Assembly: GCA_945900785.1 (NCBI GenBank)
Contig: CAMDJM010000025.1
Location: 1 to 59,769 of the forward strand
Source of the DNA: Akkermansia muciniphila
GTDB taxonomy: Bacteria > Verrucomicrobiota > Verrucomicrobiia > Verrucomicrobiales > V1-33
Length of the DNA stretch: 59,769 bases
Direction: 5' to 3'
In this document: positions 17,196 to 24,578 of the stretch, in pieces
Numbering within the stretch: position 1 is the first letter of the stretch
Layout: each line of letters opens with the position of its first letter
Translations under genes and position numbers: made by a program
Notes under the pieces: model-generated
Databases searched by the model: none
What the model saw: the letters and a program-made list of their open reading frames with translations, nothing else
Told to the model about the DNA's origin: nothing

Positions 17196-17273
17196 GCGTT
17201 TCGGATCAGGTGCCGGCGGGCGGGAAGCGTCGATGACACGACAGATGCCATACGAGCCGTTGCCTACATCCGT
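17196..17273 (+). repeat. Long direct repeat, copy B, left piece
   Basis: Matches the first 76 bases of copy A (14725-14800) with few substitutions (for example CGGATCAGG, GATGACACGACAGATGCC, GAGCCGTTGCC, CATCCG). The match breaks off after CATCCG and resumes at 18411, so copy B is split by about 1.1 kb carrying two genes. Confidence 0.8.
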
Positions 17274-17294
17274 TTCGGCCTTGATTGTAGTTCG

Positions 17295-17735
17295 CTAGAC
17301 ATTGTCAAACAGGTGTCTAGAGGGAGCGTAAGCGATCTTCCAGCCCGCGAAACAGCCGAGAACACCACAAGAAGAACAGCGGTAGCCGACGTATAGCCAG
17401 CGGATCTCTGAGTCGTCGTCATACAACGAAAAACCCACGCCGACATTGGACAACTCGGATGCACACTCGACGCACTTCCAATGTTGAAAATCGGCATCCT
17501 CGGCAAACTCTTCGCTGTCGCAGAGAAAGTGGACCTTCTGGCAGTTTGGGCAGGTTCGCTTGGCGACACCTTCATTGTCATCAGCATCAAGCTGAAATGC
17601 GTCTGAACCACAGTCGCACTTAGCGAGTCGGAACTCATGAACTTCGTAGCCTTCAGAAGCGTAGGCCTCAAGGAAATCGCGAATGTCTTCGGGGGTGCTG
17701 CCGACCCACCATTTGCCGCTTTTGTCGATACTCAT
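17295..17735 (-). CDS. Hypothetical zinc-ribbon protein
   Basis: A 146-residue protein with three CxxC-like pairs: CDCG, then CPNC, then CVEC, and a final CSSC, arranged as two probable zinc ribbons. ATG 17735 is chosen over a TTG eight codons upstream. The N-terminal part (WWVGSTPEDIRDFLEAYASEG) is a short helical module. It is carried in the insert that splits repeat copy B, next to the conserved hypothetical at 17857-18276, and both are on the minus strand. The less GC-rich coding bias suggests a different origin from the core genes. Function unknown. Confidence 0.7.
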   Translation of the reverse strand: MSIDKSGKWWVGSTPEDIRDFLEAYASEGYEVHEFRLAKCDCGSDAFQLDADDNEGVAKRTCPNCQKVHFLCDSEEFAEDADFQHWKCVECASELSNVGVGFSLYDDDSEIRWLYVGYRCSSCGVLGCFAGWKIAYAPSRHLFDNV

Positions 17736-17856
17736 TGGATTGTCTTCTTGGCCGATCAAGGTGTGGCACGGCGGCCGGGAAACGTCCAGAGCGAAGCGAA
17801 CTCCCGGTGTTACCCGCCGTTGCCACCACTGACGTGTTCAGCTTGTCCGTTTTCGA

Positions 17857-18276
17857 TCATGCCAAACCTCGGAGAATGTCGAGCCGATTGGACGGTGCAT
17901 CTGGAGCCAGAAAATCTGGGATCGTTTGTTCGGTTCTCCGGGGTCTGGAGAGACACTCTGGAGGCCACTCTGCATTCCGTTCGGTCGTGACATGCTCGTA
18001 TCGCCCCTCGGAAGGCTCGTTGATGTGCTCCCTCTGCAGAATCAACACCAGTGGGTCTTCAACCATCGCGAGGGTCTCATCAGTATCCCGAAGCAGGTCG
18101 GCTTTGTCGCGCGCTTCGTCGTAGGTTGCGTAAGCATAGTAGAAGTCGTCTCCGCCCTCCTTCGGATGGCACCAGACTCGATATTCGAGCACCTCGTCCC
18201 ACACGAACCCGCCGCCGGCACCCGCAACCGCAGAATACTCGCCGACCATACCCGGGTCTATTGCTGGTGGAGACAT
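17857..18276 (-). CDS. Conserved hypothetical protein
   Basis: A 139-residue protein. The core EYRVWCHPKEGGDDFYYAY, then LVLILQREHINEPSEGRY and the C-terminal LSRPRRTEQTIPDFLAPDAP with NRLDILRGLA, matches from memory a widespread short family that databases sometimes label as acetyltransferase without visible acetyl-CoA motifs. I see no catalytic signature and assign no function. The ATG at 18276 fits. With the zinc-ribbon gene it makes up the insert in repeat copy B, which suggests the pair moved together. Confidence 0.75.
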   Translation of the reverse strand: MSPPAIDPGMVGEYSAVAGAGGGFVWDEVLEYRVWCHPKEGGDDFYYAYATYDEARDKADLLRDTDETLAMVEDPLVLILQREHINEPSEGRYEHVTTERNAEWPPECLSRPRRTEQTIPDFLAPDAPSNRLDILRGLA

Positions 18277-18482
18277 TTCGGATATTGTTTAGCAGAACGA
18301 TGAGCGCATGCACCACTACCAGCGAGGGCGCGCGTCGATCACGGAGTTGGTGTTGTAGCTATGGGAAATCATCGAAACAGGGCGGCTGGTAGGGGTTGTC
18401 ATGGCGCGTCTTGTTGAACGAGTTCGCTTTGCTCAAGCGCTTCGCTATGCTGTGGAGCGGGGTTTGAAGGAGGTGGGTTGCC

Positions 18483-18775
18483 ATGGCGGCGGAATGGGGG
18501 AGATGGCAGGCCTATGAAAAAACATCCATTACTAAATTAACCTATCCCTCTGTAGCCCGTTTCACTGGCCATGTCCAGTTAAAAGGAGTGCGGCCGTGGA
18601 CGTTGGAGGCCTATGAAATGATGCTGCTGCTGGCCCGTTGGGCGGGGCAGGATCCGGCGGAGCTGGGTGCGCTCAAGCATCCCAACATTCCCGTCCCCGC
18701 CAAACCCCTTGCCCGGCGGATGCGCCACCTGTTCCGGAATGCGCTGAAACTTGGTGGGGGCCGTTTCCAACTCTC
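18483..18775 (+). pseudogene. Relic of a tyrosine-recombinase N-terminal domain
   Basis: The frame from ATG 18483 reads YPSVARFTG, LKGVRPWTLEAYEMMLLLAR and WAGQDPAEL, which is the pattern of the SAM-like core-binding domain of phage/integron-type integrases (RP-T-EAY...LARW). It then turns into ARRMRHLFRNALK, which resembles a segment of IS91-type transposases, and runs into non-coding repeat sequence. No catalytic R-H-R-Y domain is present. In copy A the homologous frame stops matching right after KGVR. I infer a decayed recombinase, perhaps fused by deletion to an IS91-like transposase remnant. Confidence 0.45.
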
Positions 18776-19309
18776 CCGGGCAGCCGTGAAGGGGAGAACA
18801 GGCGCCCCGCGTGTCGTGGAGGGCGCCCCCGCCCTCCATTTGACAACACCCGGCGCAGCAGCACTTCAGTTCCATCGTGCCAGGGCTGCGCCCCGTGTTC
18901 ACCTTAAAACCCTACTTCTGTCAAACTGCGGCGCTGATGGATTCCAGAGGTTCAGCCTTGGCACTAACTGTAGCTACCCGGGGATCAATTAGCCGCTACG
19001 CGGAAAGGCGACAAGTCTTCCGCGCGGCGCGAAAGACGACACGCGGGGCGCACATGTGCTCCCCATTGATTGCCCTGCCGGTTCACCCGCGTGCGGCGGC
19101 ATGAGGAGGGGAGAACAGGCGTCCCGCCTGTCCCGCCGGGTGTCCCACTCGGTGCCGGTGCCTTGGCAGGAACCCACTGCAAGGATACATGGACCGGTGC
19201 ATTGAATTCCCATGGCTCCGGCACCCGGCAGGATGCCGGGCGGGACAGCCGGGACGGCTGTTCTCCCCGGCAGTTGCCATTTCCCCGGCCCGGGTGAGCC
19301 AGCTCCTGC

Positions 19310-19400
19310 GGGCGGGCAACAAGGTGCTGTCTCTCTCTAAAAAGGCAGAAATCCTCTGTCCGTGCTGCGGTCACGTCATGATTTTTTCCACGCCCTGCGC
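19310..19400 (+). pseudogene. Possible relic of an IS91-type transposase C-terminal zinc motif
   Basis: The plus-strand frame here reads KKAEILCPCCGHVMIFS followed by a proline-rich tail. A CPxCG motif near a proline-rich C-terminus occurs in IS91-like transposases, which in many bacteria travel with a tyrosine recombinase. It is short and has no intact gene around it, so the assignment is weak. Confidence 0.25.
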
Positions 19401-19426
19401 ACCCGCACCCGCGCCCGGCCCACGCC

Positions 19427-19468
19427 GCCGCTGCCGCTGCCGCTGCCGCTGCCGCTGCCGCTGCCGCT
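19427..19468. repeat. Hexanucleotide tandem repeat (GCCGCT)7
   Basis: Seven perfect copies of GCCGCT. Copy A of the long repeat has only scattered GCCGCT/GCCGCC units at the equivalent place (about 15520-15540), so the array expanded in copy B only. Confidence 0.9.
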
Positions 19469-19885
19469 GCCACCGGCAAGCTCCTGCGCCATCGCCATTC
19501 CCGCATGAAGCAGGCACCGGCAAATCAAATTTCCGCCCAGCCGGTCCTGACGCCATCAAAATCCGTCGGGCCCGGTCATGGCGGATCATGCCCCGAAGCC
19601 GTGGATTTTGCGTTATCGCCTTGGAAATCCAGGCCCAGCCTCTGCTTCCAGGCATCAACAGAGCCCGCTCCCGGAGTCACGATGGCGATCAAAGCCCCCT
19701 ACATCCCGTCCAGCCTGACCCGATGGAAGCCAAAACCGGATTTAAGTGAGGAGAAGCGCCCGGAAGCTTTACCCACTGACGCCCCGGCCACCAACCGGTC
19801 CTGAACCGGACGATGCCCAAAGGCCAACCGCGAATCGTTCAACAACCGTTATCATCGGGGCTTCGCCCGATGATAACCATGGTCA

Positions 19886-20268
19886 TTAGGCGTTTCGTTG
19901 GAGTTCACAGGGCCTCTAAAAAAGTTCTGTCTCTTGTGTAATTCGCCATGCGCCGGCGGATTTCTTGACGTCGAATATGTGACCGCCGAGCCCACTGCCA
20001 TTGCCTGCGAACACTTGAACGGTGCCGCCGCGCTTTGGCGTGATGGAACGAATTGGAGTAGTCGTCTTCTGCTTGATGGTTGCGGTGATGTCCGCGACAT
20101 CCTGATGTGTCAAATCGCTAATTGGGCGCCAGCGATAGGCCAGCGATGCGGAAATGGCGCCCATGATAAGCACAGTCGTGATGACGATGCGCATCCGCCG
20201 CCGTGGAATGCGCGCCGAAGGTTGATAGCTTTTGTCTTCGTTCATGGTGTGCGCGCAGAAACGCCTAA
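19886..20268. repeat. 383-bp unit bounded by 11-bp inverted repeats around one small gene
   Basis: TTAGGCGTTTC (19886-19896) is the exact reverse complement of GAAACGCCTAA (20258-20268). The only gene inside is 19916-20245 on the minus strand. A related GTTGGGCGTTTCG occurs at 17191-17203 at the left edge of repeat copy B. The ends resemble cassette boundaries (GTTRRRY/RYYYAAC core) more than IS ends, since no transposase is present. Confidence 0.5.
19916..20245 (-). CDS. Small hypothetical membrane-anchored protein
   Basis: A 109-residue protein with one N-terminal transmembrane helix (MRIVITTVLIMGAISASLAY) after a basic start, then a short domain with VADITATIKQKTTTPIRSI and a beta-rich end (GGTVQVFAGNG, GGHIFDVKKSAGAWRI). 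It lies exactly between 11-bp inverted repeats, as a single-gene cassette would. I do not recognise a named family and assign no function. Confidence 0.65.
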   Translation of the reverse strand: MNEDKSYQPSARIPRRRMRIVITTVLIMGAISASLAYRWRPISDLTHQDVADITATIKQKTTTPIRSITPKRGGTVQVFAGNGSGLGGHIFDVKKSAGAWRITQETELF

Positions 20269-20336
20269 CAGTCTATTATTCCACCAGATCTGGTGGGATA
20301 TCCATTTGGGGATTTGGCTTCATTTGGCGGTTGGGC
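20263..20336 (+). other. Candidate attC-like site
   Basis: GCCTAAC (20263-20269, matching RYYYAAC) and GTTGGGC (20330-20336, matching GTTRRRY) are 60 bases apart and pair with one wobble, as the outer boxes of an integron attC do. A perfect 16-bp palindrome, CCACCAGATCTGGTGG, sits at 20281-20296 but off-centre, and inner boxes do not pair well. A weak candidate. Confidence 0.25.
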
Positions 20337-20718
20337 ATGGGGTAAGGGCTTGATTTCCAATGGATATGACCTCTAGCGAAAGAGCATATCCGACCCAACA
20401 GGATTTGCAAGTTTTTTTAACCCTATTCAAGGTTGCCGGATCATTTGGAAGGTGGGGTTTTCCTGCCCTGCAAAATGAAATCCACCGTCCGGGCTGGGCG
20501 GCGATTTGACTTTTGCGTGAAGTCCCCTGAAAACCAGAGCGGGCTTCATTTTCCAAGCATCAGCAGAGCCCGATGCCGGAACCAAGCCCCCGCCCTTTCG
20601 TCCGCTTGGCCTTCGCCAAGGGGCGTTGGTTTGTGGAATGGGTTCGCTCCAGCGATGAGAATCTGCCCGTGTCAGCACCCCTTTTGGGATTCGCTAACGC
20701 CGATGAGGCTGTGCGTGC
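20337..20718. repeat. Intergenic region with a degenerate third copy of the island repeat
   Basis: At about 20505-20580 the sequence GACTTTTGCGTGAAGTCCCC... TTCCAAGCATCAGCAGAGCCCG recalls 15670-15745 and 19607-19675 of the two long copies. Read on the minus strand, all three give GxGxxDAWK followed by a Gly-x-x-AKS-like stretch. A hairpin with arms GGATATG and CATATCC lies at 20362-20391. No gene is supported here. Confidence 0.4.
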
Positions 20719-21966
20719 TCAGGCGTTGATGCGGTAGAGGCCGGTTTCGGTGCGGAGGTAAAGGGCTCCGGGGGCGGGGGTGGGGGTGGCGAGGGTGCGT
20801 TCGCCTTCGAGTTTGTTTTCGCCGAGTTTTTTGAAGGTGGGGCTGGCCTGGAGGAGGGTGGTGGTGCCGTATTCGTCGAGAATGTAGAGGGTGTCGCCGG
20901 CGAGGAGGGGGGAGGCGGAGGTGGTGCGGCCGGTGCGTTCTTTCCAGTGGATTTCGCCGGTTTTGGCGTCGAGGCAGGTGGCGATGCCGTTGTCGGCGAC
21001 CTGGTAGAGTTCGGTGCCCCGGAGGATGGGGGTGGGGGTGTTGGGGGAGTTTTTGTCCTGGGTCCAGGCGACGTGGGTGCCGGTGACGTCGCCGCTGCCG
21101 CCGGGGCGGACGGCGTAGGTGACGGGGGCGTCGTAGCTGGTGGTGAAGTAGATGAGGCCGTTTCCGAAGGCGGGTTGGGCGATAACGGAGTAGCCGGTGT
21201 AGCGGACGCGCCAGAGTTCCTTGCCGTTGGAGGGGTCATAGGCGGCGATGGCGTCGCTGTAGGGGCTGATGATTTGGGTTTTGCCTTCCCACGGGATGAC
21301 GGCGGGGGTGCAGAAGGAGAATTTGCGGGTGGCGGTGGAATCGCGCGGGGTGCGCCAGGCGACAGTGCCGTTTTTGGCTTTGAGGGCGGCGAGGAAAGGG
21401 CCGGCGCTGCCATCGCAGGGGAAGATGAGGAGGCCATCCACAAGGACGGGGGAGGCGCCGCCGCCGTGGACGGGGGGGTAAGTGAGGCTGCGCTGTTCCC
21501 AGATTTTTTTGCCGTTCAGGTCGAGGCAGGCGGTGCCTTCGTGGGCGAAGTGGACGTAGAGGCGGCCGTCAGCGGCGATGGGGGTGGGGCTGGCGTGGCT
21601 GTTTTTGGTGTGGATCTGGGGGCTTTGGGCGGATTCCTGGAAGACTTCGGTGTCCCAGAGGGTTTTGCCGGTATCCGGGTCGAGGCAGAGGGCGCGGAGG
21701 GAGCGCGGGCCGGCGGCGTCCTGGTCCTTGCCGGCGGAAACGGCGGTGGTGAGGTAGAGGCGGCCACCGCTGAGGACGGGGGAGGACCAGCCTTTGCCGG
21801 GCAAGGTGATGTGCCATGCGATGTGCTCGCTCTTGCTCCAAGTGCGGGGGAGGTTTTCGAAGGGCACGGTGGCGTCCGAGTTCGGCCCGCGGAACTGCGG
21901 CCAGTCCTGGGCCGGGGCGTGCAGGGGAGCGGTGAGGAGGAGCAGGGTGGGCAGGAGGGCGCGCAT
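20719..21966 (-). CDS. PQQ-binding-like beta-propeller repeat protein
   Basis: A 415-residue exported beta-propeller. Residues 1-19 form a signal peptide (LLPTLLLLTAPLHAPAQ), followed by the DWPQFRGPN opening common to verrucomicrobial and planctomycete proteins of this family. At least six tryptophan-docking style blades can be read (for example LDPDTGKTLWDTEVF, LDLNGKKIWEQ, DAKTGEIHWKER). It lacks the catalytic residues and length of true PQQ alcohol dehydrogenases, so it is more likely a binding or scaffolding protein of the periplasm. It is the last in a run of minus-strand genes (MFS, superoxide dismutase, this). Confidence 0.9.
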   Translation of the reverse strand: MRALLPTLLLLTAPLHAPAQDWPQFRGPNSDATVPFENLPRTWSKSEHIAWHITLPGKGWSSPVLSGGRLYLTTAVSAGKDQDAAGPRSLRALCLDPDTGKTLWDTEVFQESAQSPQIHTKNSHASPTPIAADGRLYVHFAHEGTACLDLNGKKIWEQRSLTYPPVHGGGASPVLVDGLLIFPCDGSAGPFLAALKAKNGTVAWRTPRDSTATRKFSFCTPAVIPWEGKTQIISPYSDAIAAYDPSNGKELWRVRYTGYSVIAQPAFGNGLIYFTTSYDAPVTYAVRPGGSGDVTGTHVAWTQDKNSPNTPTPILRGTELYQVADNGIATCLDAKTGEIHWKERTGRTTSASPLLAGDTLYILDEYGTTTLLQASPTFKKLGENKLEGERTLATPTPAPGALYLRTETGLYRINA

Positions 21967-21973
21967 GGGACGG

Positions 21974-22027
21974 GGGAAAATTGGGAAATTGGGAAATTTA
22001 GAAATTGGAAAATTTGGAAATCGGGAA
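21974..22027. repeat. Degenerate GGGAAATT tandem repeat
   Basis: About six imperfect units of GGGAAATT/GGAAATTT between the propeller and superoxide dismutase genes. The rest of 22028-22164 is GC-rich and contains overlapping inverted repeats (GAGCCC/GGGCTC near 22138-22150) that could end superoxide dismutase transcripts. Confidence 0.6.
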
Positions 22028-22164
22028 TGGGATCGGGGACAAAGGATTTTCCACTTGGAAGAGCCCTCGCCCGGGGTGGAAGGGTAGGGGCTTCCGGGTG
22101 GAAGGTGCAGGGCTTTGGGCTTGAAACACCCGGGCCGGAGCCCCGGGCTCCCTTGTGAGGGCGC

Positions 22165-22923
22165 TTACTTTTTGGCGGCGGCGAGGCGTTTGGCGACGGT
22201 GGGCCAGTTGACGAGGTTCCACCAGGCGGTGATGTAGTCGGGGCGTTTGTTTTGATAGGTGATGTAGTAGGCGTGTTCCCAGACGTCGAGGCCGAGGAGG
22301 GGGATGCCGCGGTCGGTGTTGGGCACGATACCCTGCATGAGAGGGTTGTCCTGGTTGGGGGTGGAGACGATGGCGAGGGTGCCATCCTGCTTGAGGATGA
22401 GCCAGGCCCAGCCGGAGCCGAAGCGCTTGGTAGCGGCTTCGGAGAATTTCTTTTTGAAGTCGGCGATGCTGCCAAAGGCTTTGGTGAGGGCGGCGGTGAG
22501 GGCGGGATCGGCGGGTTCGCCTCCGATGCCGGGGGTGTTGACCACTCCCATGGATTCCCAGAAGAAGGTGTGGTTCCAGTGGCCGCCGCCGTGGTTGCGC
22601 ACGGGGGTTTGGATGGATTCCGGGAGGAAGAGGATGCCGCCGATGAGTTCTTCGAGGGATTTGGTGGCGGGGGCGGGCTCGGCTTTGAGGGCGGTGTTGA
22701 GGCCGTTGACGTAGGCTTGGTGATGCTTGCCATGGTGGATTTCCATGGTGAGGGCATCGATGTGGGGAAGGAGGGCGTCCTTGGCGTAGGGCAGGGGGGC
22801 GAGGGTGAAGGGACCGGTGGGAGCCGGAGCGGGTGTCTGGGCGGAGACAGGCGAGGCGGCAGCAGCCAAGGCGGCGGAGGCGGAAAGGGCGATGAAGTCG
22901 CGGCGGGTGGGTTGGGTGTTCAT
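22165..22923 (-). CDS. Superoxide dismutase (Fe/Mn family) with Tat signal
   Basis: A 252-residue Fe/Mn superoxide dismutase converting superoxide to peroxide and oxygen. The N-terminus has a twin-arginine motif (TRRDFIALSASAALAAAAS) and an alanine/proline linker, so the enzyme should be exported folded and metal-loaded to the periplasm. The mature part begins at FTLAPLPYAKDALLPHID. Metal ligands are visible in EIHHGKHHQAYV, GGGHWNHTFFW and LDVWEHAYY (His, His, Asp, His). GGGHW leaves the iron or manganese preference open. Cytoplasmic family members lack the 38-residue N-terminal extension. Confidence 0.95.
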   Translation of the reverse strand: MNTQPTRRDFIALSASAALAAAASPVSAQTPAPAPTGPFTLAPLPYAKDALLPHIDALTMEIHHGKHHQAYVNGLNTALKAEPAPATKSLEELIGGILFLPESIQTPVRNHGGGHWNHTFFWESMGVVNTPGIGGEPADPALTAALTKAFGSIADFKKKFSEAATKRFGSGWAWLILKQDGTLAIVSTPNQDNPLMQGIVPNTDRGIPLLGLDVWEHAYYITYQNKRPDYITAWWNLVNWPTVAKRLAAAKK

Positions 22924-23060
22924 GGTGGGGTAGGAGCGTTCAGGGTGGAGCGTTCAGCCTGGGTTTTGTGGTGAAGGAGTGAGGAAAGGTTGCTGACAGG
23001 TCCACGGATAGCACGGATCCAACGGATGGTCACGGATTTTACTGAAATGGGGAGGTTTCA

Positions 23061-24452
23061 TTAAGTAATGGCGGGGCCTGCTGGAGTGGGCGGCGCGGAT
23101 TCCTTTTCGAGGAGAGTGGTGAGGCCGCCGCCGAATTTGAGGCGGATGCCGAGGGCGAGGAGGAGGGCGAGGCTGCCGAAGATCCAGGGCCACCAGGGCA
23201 TGGCGGCGGCGAGGAGGTGCATGTCGGTCTGCTGCTTGTCCATGCCGGCCATGGCGGATTTTTCGCTGGAACGCAGCGCCCAGGTTTGGGTTTGGTAGGC
23301 GATCATGATCAGGCCGTAGGCGAGGTTCATGGTGAGGCCTTTGAAACTGAGAACGGTGGCGCGGGTGGAGGGTTCGCTGACGCGGTTCAGATACTGGGAG
23401 ATGAAATAATGCAGGGAGCGCATGCCGAGCCAGAAGGGGACGACGAAGAGGACGCCCCGCCAGCCGGGAATCATGACGGAGATGCCAGCGAGGCCGATGG
23501 TGATGAAGATGGCGACCATGCCCATGTTCCGGGAGGGAGTCGATTTGCCGACCAGTTTTTCCACCATGAAGGCGGTGCCAATGCCGAGGATGGAACTGGA
23601 GGCGAGGATGACGCCGTTCCAGGCTTCATCAATGCCAAGGAGGCGGTAGTAGTTGCTGCCGACAGTGTAGAAGAGCCGGAGGAAGGAATCGAAGAGCAGT
23701 CCGGTGAGGATGATGACGATAGCGGCGGGGCTGCGCAGGATGTGGCGCGCGGCCTGGAGCATGTGGCTGAAGCTGGAGCGGATCAGGGCTTGGATGCCGG
23801 AGGTGTCAGGAGCGTGCTCGTGGGTATCGGTGAGGCGCAGGCTGACATGGACGGTGGCGAAGGCCATGAGGAGATTCAGGACGAGGGGGAGCTTCATGCA
23901 GAACTCCCGGCTGAAGTGATAGTCGAGGTGGAGGAACTGTGCGGCCCGGTTCATGAAGTCGGCGCTGTAAGTGGCGGCCCCGACGAGGGCGACGAGCATG
24001 AAGGTGAGGGATTGCCAGCGCATGAGGCGGGCGAGGACGCGGGTCCAGGCGGCATCGCGGCCCTCTACGGGCAGGGCGTCGTAGACAAGGGCTTCATCCG
24101 CGCCGGAACAGCAGGCTTCCGCGAGGCCGCTGATAATGCGGTTCAGGGCCATGAGGGGCCAGACGAGGGCCCCGCCGATGGGCATGAAAACGAGAATAGC
24201 CATTTCCACTACCATGAGCCAGGCGGAAAAAACGACGAGGCGGCGGCGGCCGAGTTTATCCGCGAGGGCTCCGGAGGGCACTTCAAAGAGGACGATGCTG
24301 GCGGCCCAGAGGGCATTGAGCGCGGCGAAGTTTTCGATGGTGAGGCCGAAGTCGAGAAAGAGGATGGTGAAGATCGGATAGTAAAACCGCGAATTGAAAA
24401 GGACCCGGAACCAGAGGAAGGCGCGGATGTTGGCTTGGGCGATATCTGGCAC
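23061..24452 (-). CDS. MFS transporter
   Basis: A 463-residue major facilitator superfamily permease in the inner membrane, with about twelve hydrophobic segments. The loop 2-3 signature is LFEVPSGALADKLGRRRLV. I place the start at GTG 24452 (VPDIAQANIRAFLWF); the frame stays open to a TTG at 24542, but that extension is a serine/proline-rich string unlike a transporter N-terminus. The substrate is unknown; the family of closest feel is the small-molecule or drug efflux type. Four copies of ACGGAT follow its stop at 23003-23037. Confidence 0.88.
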   Translation of the reverse strand: MPDIAQANIRAFLWFRVLFNSRFYYPIFTILFLDFGLTIENFAALNALWAASIVLFEVPSGALADKLGRRRLVVFSAWLMVVEMAILVFMPIGGALVWPLMALNRIISGLAEACCSGADEALVYDALPVEGRDAAWTRVLARLMRWQSLTFMLVALVGAATYSADFMNRAAQFLHLDYHFSREFCMKLPLVLNLLMAFATVHVSLRLTDTHEHAPDTSGIQALIRSSFSHMLQAARHILRSPAAIVIILTGLLFDSFLRLFYTVGSNYYRLLGIDEAWNGVILASSSILGIGTAFMVEKLVGKSTPSRNMGMVAIFITIGLAGISVMIPGWRGVLFVVPFWLGMRSLHYFISQYLNRVSEPSTRATVLSFKGLTMNLAYGLIMIAYQTQTWALRSSEKSAMAGMDKQQTDMHLLAAAMPWWPWIFGSLALLLALGIRLKFGGGLTTLLEKESAPPTPAGPAIT

Positions 24453-24578
24453 GGATGGAAAGGAAGTGGGAGAGCTGGAAAGGGACGGCGGCAGTGCGCG
24501 CGGCGGAAAGGAACTACGCGGGGGAGGGGCGTTTACTGCCAAGGAGGCAGCATTTTTTGGATAAGGGCGGAGGCAGGG

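Larger units (their letters stand above)
18411..19886 (+). repeat. Long direct repeat, copy B, right piece
   Basis: Continues the match to copy A from TTGTTGAACGAGTTCGC to the terminal hairpin GTTATCATCGGG/CCCGATGATAAC (about 19848-19876) and CATGGTCATT. Compared with copy A it has two extra pieces: about 180 bases at 18600-18780 reading as a recombinase core-binding segment, and 19290-19470 with a CPCCGH zinc motif and a hexanucleotide tandem array. Palindrome ACAGGCGTCCCGCCTGT recurs at 19115-19131. Apart from these relics I find no gene between 18277 and 19915. Confidence 0.8.

Noticed and set aside
19416..19480. Possible CRISPR-like array
   Set aside because: It is a pure hexamer tandem repeat without spacers, and no cas genes are present.
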